From contig NZ_JBDZDN010000003.1 in the NCBI RefSeq assembly GCF_040049215.1, positions 248,001-312,000 on the forward strand: 64,000 nt of DNA, read 5' to 3'. Below are positions 61,784 through 64,000 of the stretch, one piece after another. Under the pieces are notes generated by a model that was given only the letters and a program-made list of their open reading frames with translations, was not told where the DNA came from and ran no database searches. The stretch is from Mesorhizobium_K sp040049215. GTDB lineage: Bacteria; Pseudomonadota; Alphaproteobacteria; Rhizobiales; Rhizobiaceae. Numbering within the stretch: position 1 is the stretch's first letter; every line of letters begins with the position of its first letter. The position numbers were made by a program, and so were the translations under genes.

Positions 61784-63829
61784 ATGTCAGCAGCCGACCC
61801 GCTTCTCCAGCCCTACCAGTTGAAACACCTGACGCTGAAGAACCGCGTCATGTCGACCAGCCACGAGCCGGCCTATTCCGAGGACGGCATGCCCAAGGAG
61901 CGCTACCGGCTCTATCATGCCGAGAAGGCGAAGGGCGGCATGGCGCTGACCATGACCGCGGGCTCGGCGATCGTGTCGCGCGACAGCCCGGCTGCGTTCG
62001 GCAACCTCCAGGCCTATCGCGACGAGATCGTGCCGTGGCTGCGGGAACTCGCTGACGCCTGCCATGAGCACGACTGCAAGGTGATGATCCAGCTCACCCA
62101 TCTCGGCCGCCGTACCGGGTGGAACAAGGCGGACTGGCTGCCGGTGCTCAGTGCCTCCCCGGTGCGCGAGCCGGCGCATCGGTCGTTCCCGAAGATCGCC
62201 GAGGATTGGGACATCGAGCGCATCGTCGCCGACTATGCGTCGGCTGCGGCGCGGATCAAGGACGCCGGGCTCGACGGCATGGAGTTCGAGGCCTACGGGC
62301 ACCTTATGGACGGCTTCTGGTCGCCGGCCACCAACCATCGCGACGACGAATATGGCGGCTCGCTCGACAACCGGCTGCGCTTCACCTGGCGCGTGATCGA
62401 CGCCGTGCGCAAGGCCGTAGGCGAGGACTTCGTCGTCGGCATCCGCATGGTGGCGGACGAGGATTTTTCCGCCGGGCTCTCCAAGGATGAAGGCGTCGAG
62501 ATCGCGCGGCGGCTGGCGGCGTCGGGAAAGTTCGATTTCCTCAACATCATCCGCGGCTCGATCGAGACCGACGCGGCGCTGACCAAGGTCATCCCGATCG
62601 CCGGCATGCGTTCCTCGCCGCATCTCGACTTCGCTGGCGAGGTGAGGGCCGCGACCAAGTTTCCGGTGTTCCACGCCGCGCGCATCTCCGACGTGGCGAC
62701 GGCACGCCATGCGATCGCGGCCGGCAAGCTCGACATGGTCGGGATGACCAGGGCTCATATCGCCGATCCGCATATCGTGAAGAAAATCATGGAGGGCCGC
62801 GAGCACGAGATCCGGCCATGTGTCGGCGCGACCTACTGCCTCGACCGCATCTACGAAGGCGGCGAGGCGCTGTGTATCCACAATGCCGCGACAGGGCGTG
62901 AAGCGACGATCCCGCATGTCATCGCAAGAGCCGGCGGGCCGGCGAAGAAGATCGTTGTGGTCGGCGCCGGCGCAGGCGGGCTGGAGGCGGCGCGCGTCGC
63001 GTCCGAGCGCGGGCATCGTGTGACGGTACTCGAAGCGTCGGGGCGGGCCGGCGGGCAGGTCCGGCTTGCCGCGCAGAATCCACGCCGCAGGGAGTTGATC
63101 GGCATCGTCGATTGGCGGCTTTCGGAGCTGGAGCGGCTGGGCGCCGAAATCCGCTACGATACCTGGGCGGAGAAGGACGACGTGCTGGCGCTGTCGCCCG
63201 ATGTGGTGATCGTGGCGACAGGCGGCTTGCCCCAGAATCCGCCGCTTGAAGCGGGAGGCGATCTCGTCACATCGAGTTGGGACATCGTGGCCGGCGCGGT
63301 GAAGCCGGCCGAAAACGTGCTGCTCTATGACGACAATGGCGGCCACCAGGGCATGACCGCGGCGGAGCTGATCGCCGATGCCGGCTCCAGGCTTGAGCTG
63401 CTCTCGCCCGAACGGTTCTTCGCGCCGGAGATGGGCGGCATGAACCATGTACCCTACATGCGCGCCTTCCATGAGAAGGGCGTCACCATCACAATCAACA
63501 CCCGGCTTCATGCGGTTCGGCGTGAAGGCAATCAGCTTGTCGCGACGCTATCCTCGGATTTTGCAGACGGCTGGCGCAGCGAAAGGCGGGTCGACCAGGT
63601 AGTCGTCGAGCATGGCACGCTGCCGCTCGACGATCTCTATTTGGCGCTGAAGCCGCTGTCGAAGAACAATGGCGCGGTGGACTATGAGCGGCTTGTCGAG
63701 GGTGGCGAGATATTCCCCGAGACACGGCCGGACGCGGCTTTCGTGCTTTACCGCATCGGCGATGCGGTCGCGGCGCGCAACATCCATGCCGCCATCTACG
63801 ATGCTGTCAGGTTCGGCCTGCGCGTTTAG
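61784..63829 (+). CDS. FMN/FAD-dependent oxidoreductase (trimethylamine dehydrogenase/N-methylproline demethylase type)
   Basis: The protein has 681 residues. An Old Yellow Enzyme-type FMN barrel (1 to about 370) joins a Rossmann-type NAD(P)H/FAD domain starting VVVGAGAGGLEAARVASERG near 388. Fe-S ligands are C346-x2-A349-x2-C352-x11-C364, so the second Cys of the trimethylamine dehydrogenase set is Ala. No Cys is found at the position of the 6-S-cysteinyl-FMN residue (near residue 27). The family demethylates secondary or tertiary amines. Together with the mttB-like gene it suggests catabolism of a methylated amine. ATG 61784; the frame upstream crosses queF. Confidence 0.88.
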   Translation: MSAADPLLQPYQLKHLTLKNRVMSTSHEPAYSEDGMPKERYRLYHAEKAKGGMALTMTAGSAIVSRDSPAAFGNLQAYRDEIVPWLRELADACHEHDCKVMIQLTHLGRRTGWNKADWLPVLSASPVREPAHRSFPKIAEDWDIERIVADYASAAARIKDAGLDGMEFEAYGHLMDGFWSPATNHRDDEYGGSLDNRLRFTWRVIDAVRKAVGEDFVVGIRMVADEDFSAGLSKDEGVEIARRLAASGKFDFLNIIRGSIETDAALTKVIPIAGMRSSPHLDFAGEVRAATKFPVFHAARISDVATARHAIAAGKLDMVGMTRAHIADPHIVKKIMEGREHEIRPCVGATYCLDRIYEGGEALCIHNAATGREATIPHVIARAGGPAKKIVVVGAGAGGLEAARVASERGHRVTVLEASGRAGGQVRLAAQNPRRRELIGIVDWRLSELERLGAEIRYDTWAEKDDVLALSPDVVIVATGGLPQNPPLEAGGDLVTSSWDIVAGAVKPAENVLLYDDNGGHQGMTAAELIADAGSRLELLSPERFFAPEMGGMNHVPYMRAFHEKGVTITINTRLHAVRREGNQLVATLSSDFADGWRSERRVDQVVVEHGTLPLDDLYLALKPLSKNNGAVDYERLVEGGEIFPETRPDAAFVLYRIGDAVAARNIHAAIYDAVRFGLRV

Positions 63830-64000
63830 AGCAGCCGGGCGAAGTAGCGCACCGCCTTTTTCCCTCCGTGGATCACGGCTTCTCCGACATGCGAGAAGCC
63901 AAGCGCCGCATGGAAGGCTTCCGAACCAGGGTTTGGCGGGTCGGAGTTGATCTCACAGACGATCACGTCATGGCCTGCTCGCTTCGCGCGCTCGAAAAGG
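63826..64000 (-). CDS. GNAT-type acetyltransferase, C-terminal fragment
   Basis: Reading the minus strand from the window edge gives about 57 residues ending at TAA 63828-63826. It contains VCEINSDPPNPGSEAFHAALGF, split here as VCEINSDPPNPG and SEAFHAALGF, a pattern common at the end of GNAT enzymes, then VGEAVIHGGKKAVRYF. The start lies outside the window. Its stop codon overlaps the stop of the flavoprotein gene by 3 nt (63826-63828 with 63827-63829), convergently. Confidence 0.75.
   Translation of the reverse strand, partial: LFERAKRAGHDVIVCEINSDPPNPGSEAFHAALGFSHVGEAVIHGGKKAVRYFARLL

Noticed and set aside
61741..61784. preQ1 riboswitch before queF
   Set aside because: The gap to the divergent gene is only 42 nt, and I see no preQ1 pseudoknot pattern.

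Overview
The window is GC-rich, gene-dense alphaproteobacterial chromosome, most like Mesorhizobium or a close Phyllobacteriaceae relative. The reasons are a general L-amino-acid ABC operon of the rhizobial aapJQMP type, a DUF768 protein (a family I associate with Mesorhizobium), HdaA, mitochondria-like complex I accessory subunits, a CIRCE-controlled groESL, and alphaproteobacterial lipid A genes. I see no rRNA, CRISPR array, insertion sequence, integrase or prophage gene. Most of the window is core genome.

Layout. 1-5 kb: tail of an AI-2E-type permease gene, hdaA, a von Willebrand A protein, tRNA-Pro(TGG), an NDUFS4-like complex I subunit, tRNA-Arg(TCT), several small proteins and metC. 5-10 kb: aapJQMP, with a hairpin between aapJ and aapQ that probably sets the excess of binding protein over permease. 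10-21 kb: a DUF2459 protein, a flavoprotein monooxygenase beside an NDUFS6-like zinc protein, ppk-ppx, two DoxX paralogues, fumC, a TauE/SafE permease and a berberine-bridge-type oxidoreductase. 21-27 kb: groEL/groES, then a marR-emrA-emrB efflux operon and a LysE exporter. 27-33 kb: two tandem TadG/vWA surface proteins and a degenerate EAL protein. 33-43 kb: a HAD phosphatase, ribF, an HdeD-like protein, a MipA-like outer membrane protein, ileS, a lipoprotein, tadA, a very long rluB-type pseudouridine synthase and rsmD. 43-57 kb: an M16 peptidase pair with a patatin, pmbA/tldD, a cysQ-like phosphatase, DUF4170, a DUF374 acyltransferase, waaA and lpxK in a tightly overlapped chain, then DUF2093, mutL and another flavin monooxygenase.

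57-64 kb is the most accessory-looking part. A LysR regulator diverges from an MttB-family (non-pyrrolysine) methyltransferase followed 1 nt later by an enolase-superfamily protein. A small secreted protein, queF (opposite strand) and a trimethylamine-dehydrogenase/N-methylproline-demethylase-like flavoprotein come next. This looks like a catabolic module for a methylated amine or betaine. Its enolase-superfamily member has lost several usual catalytic residues, and the flavoprotein lacks one of four Fe-S cysteines. This is my best candidate for an undescribed pathway, but the substrate is unknown.

All calls come from reading the DNA and translations by eye. No database search was run, and family names rest on remembered motifs and lengths.
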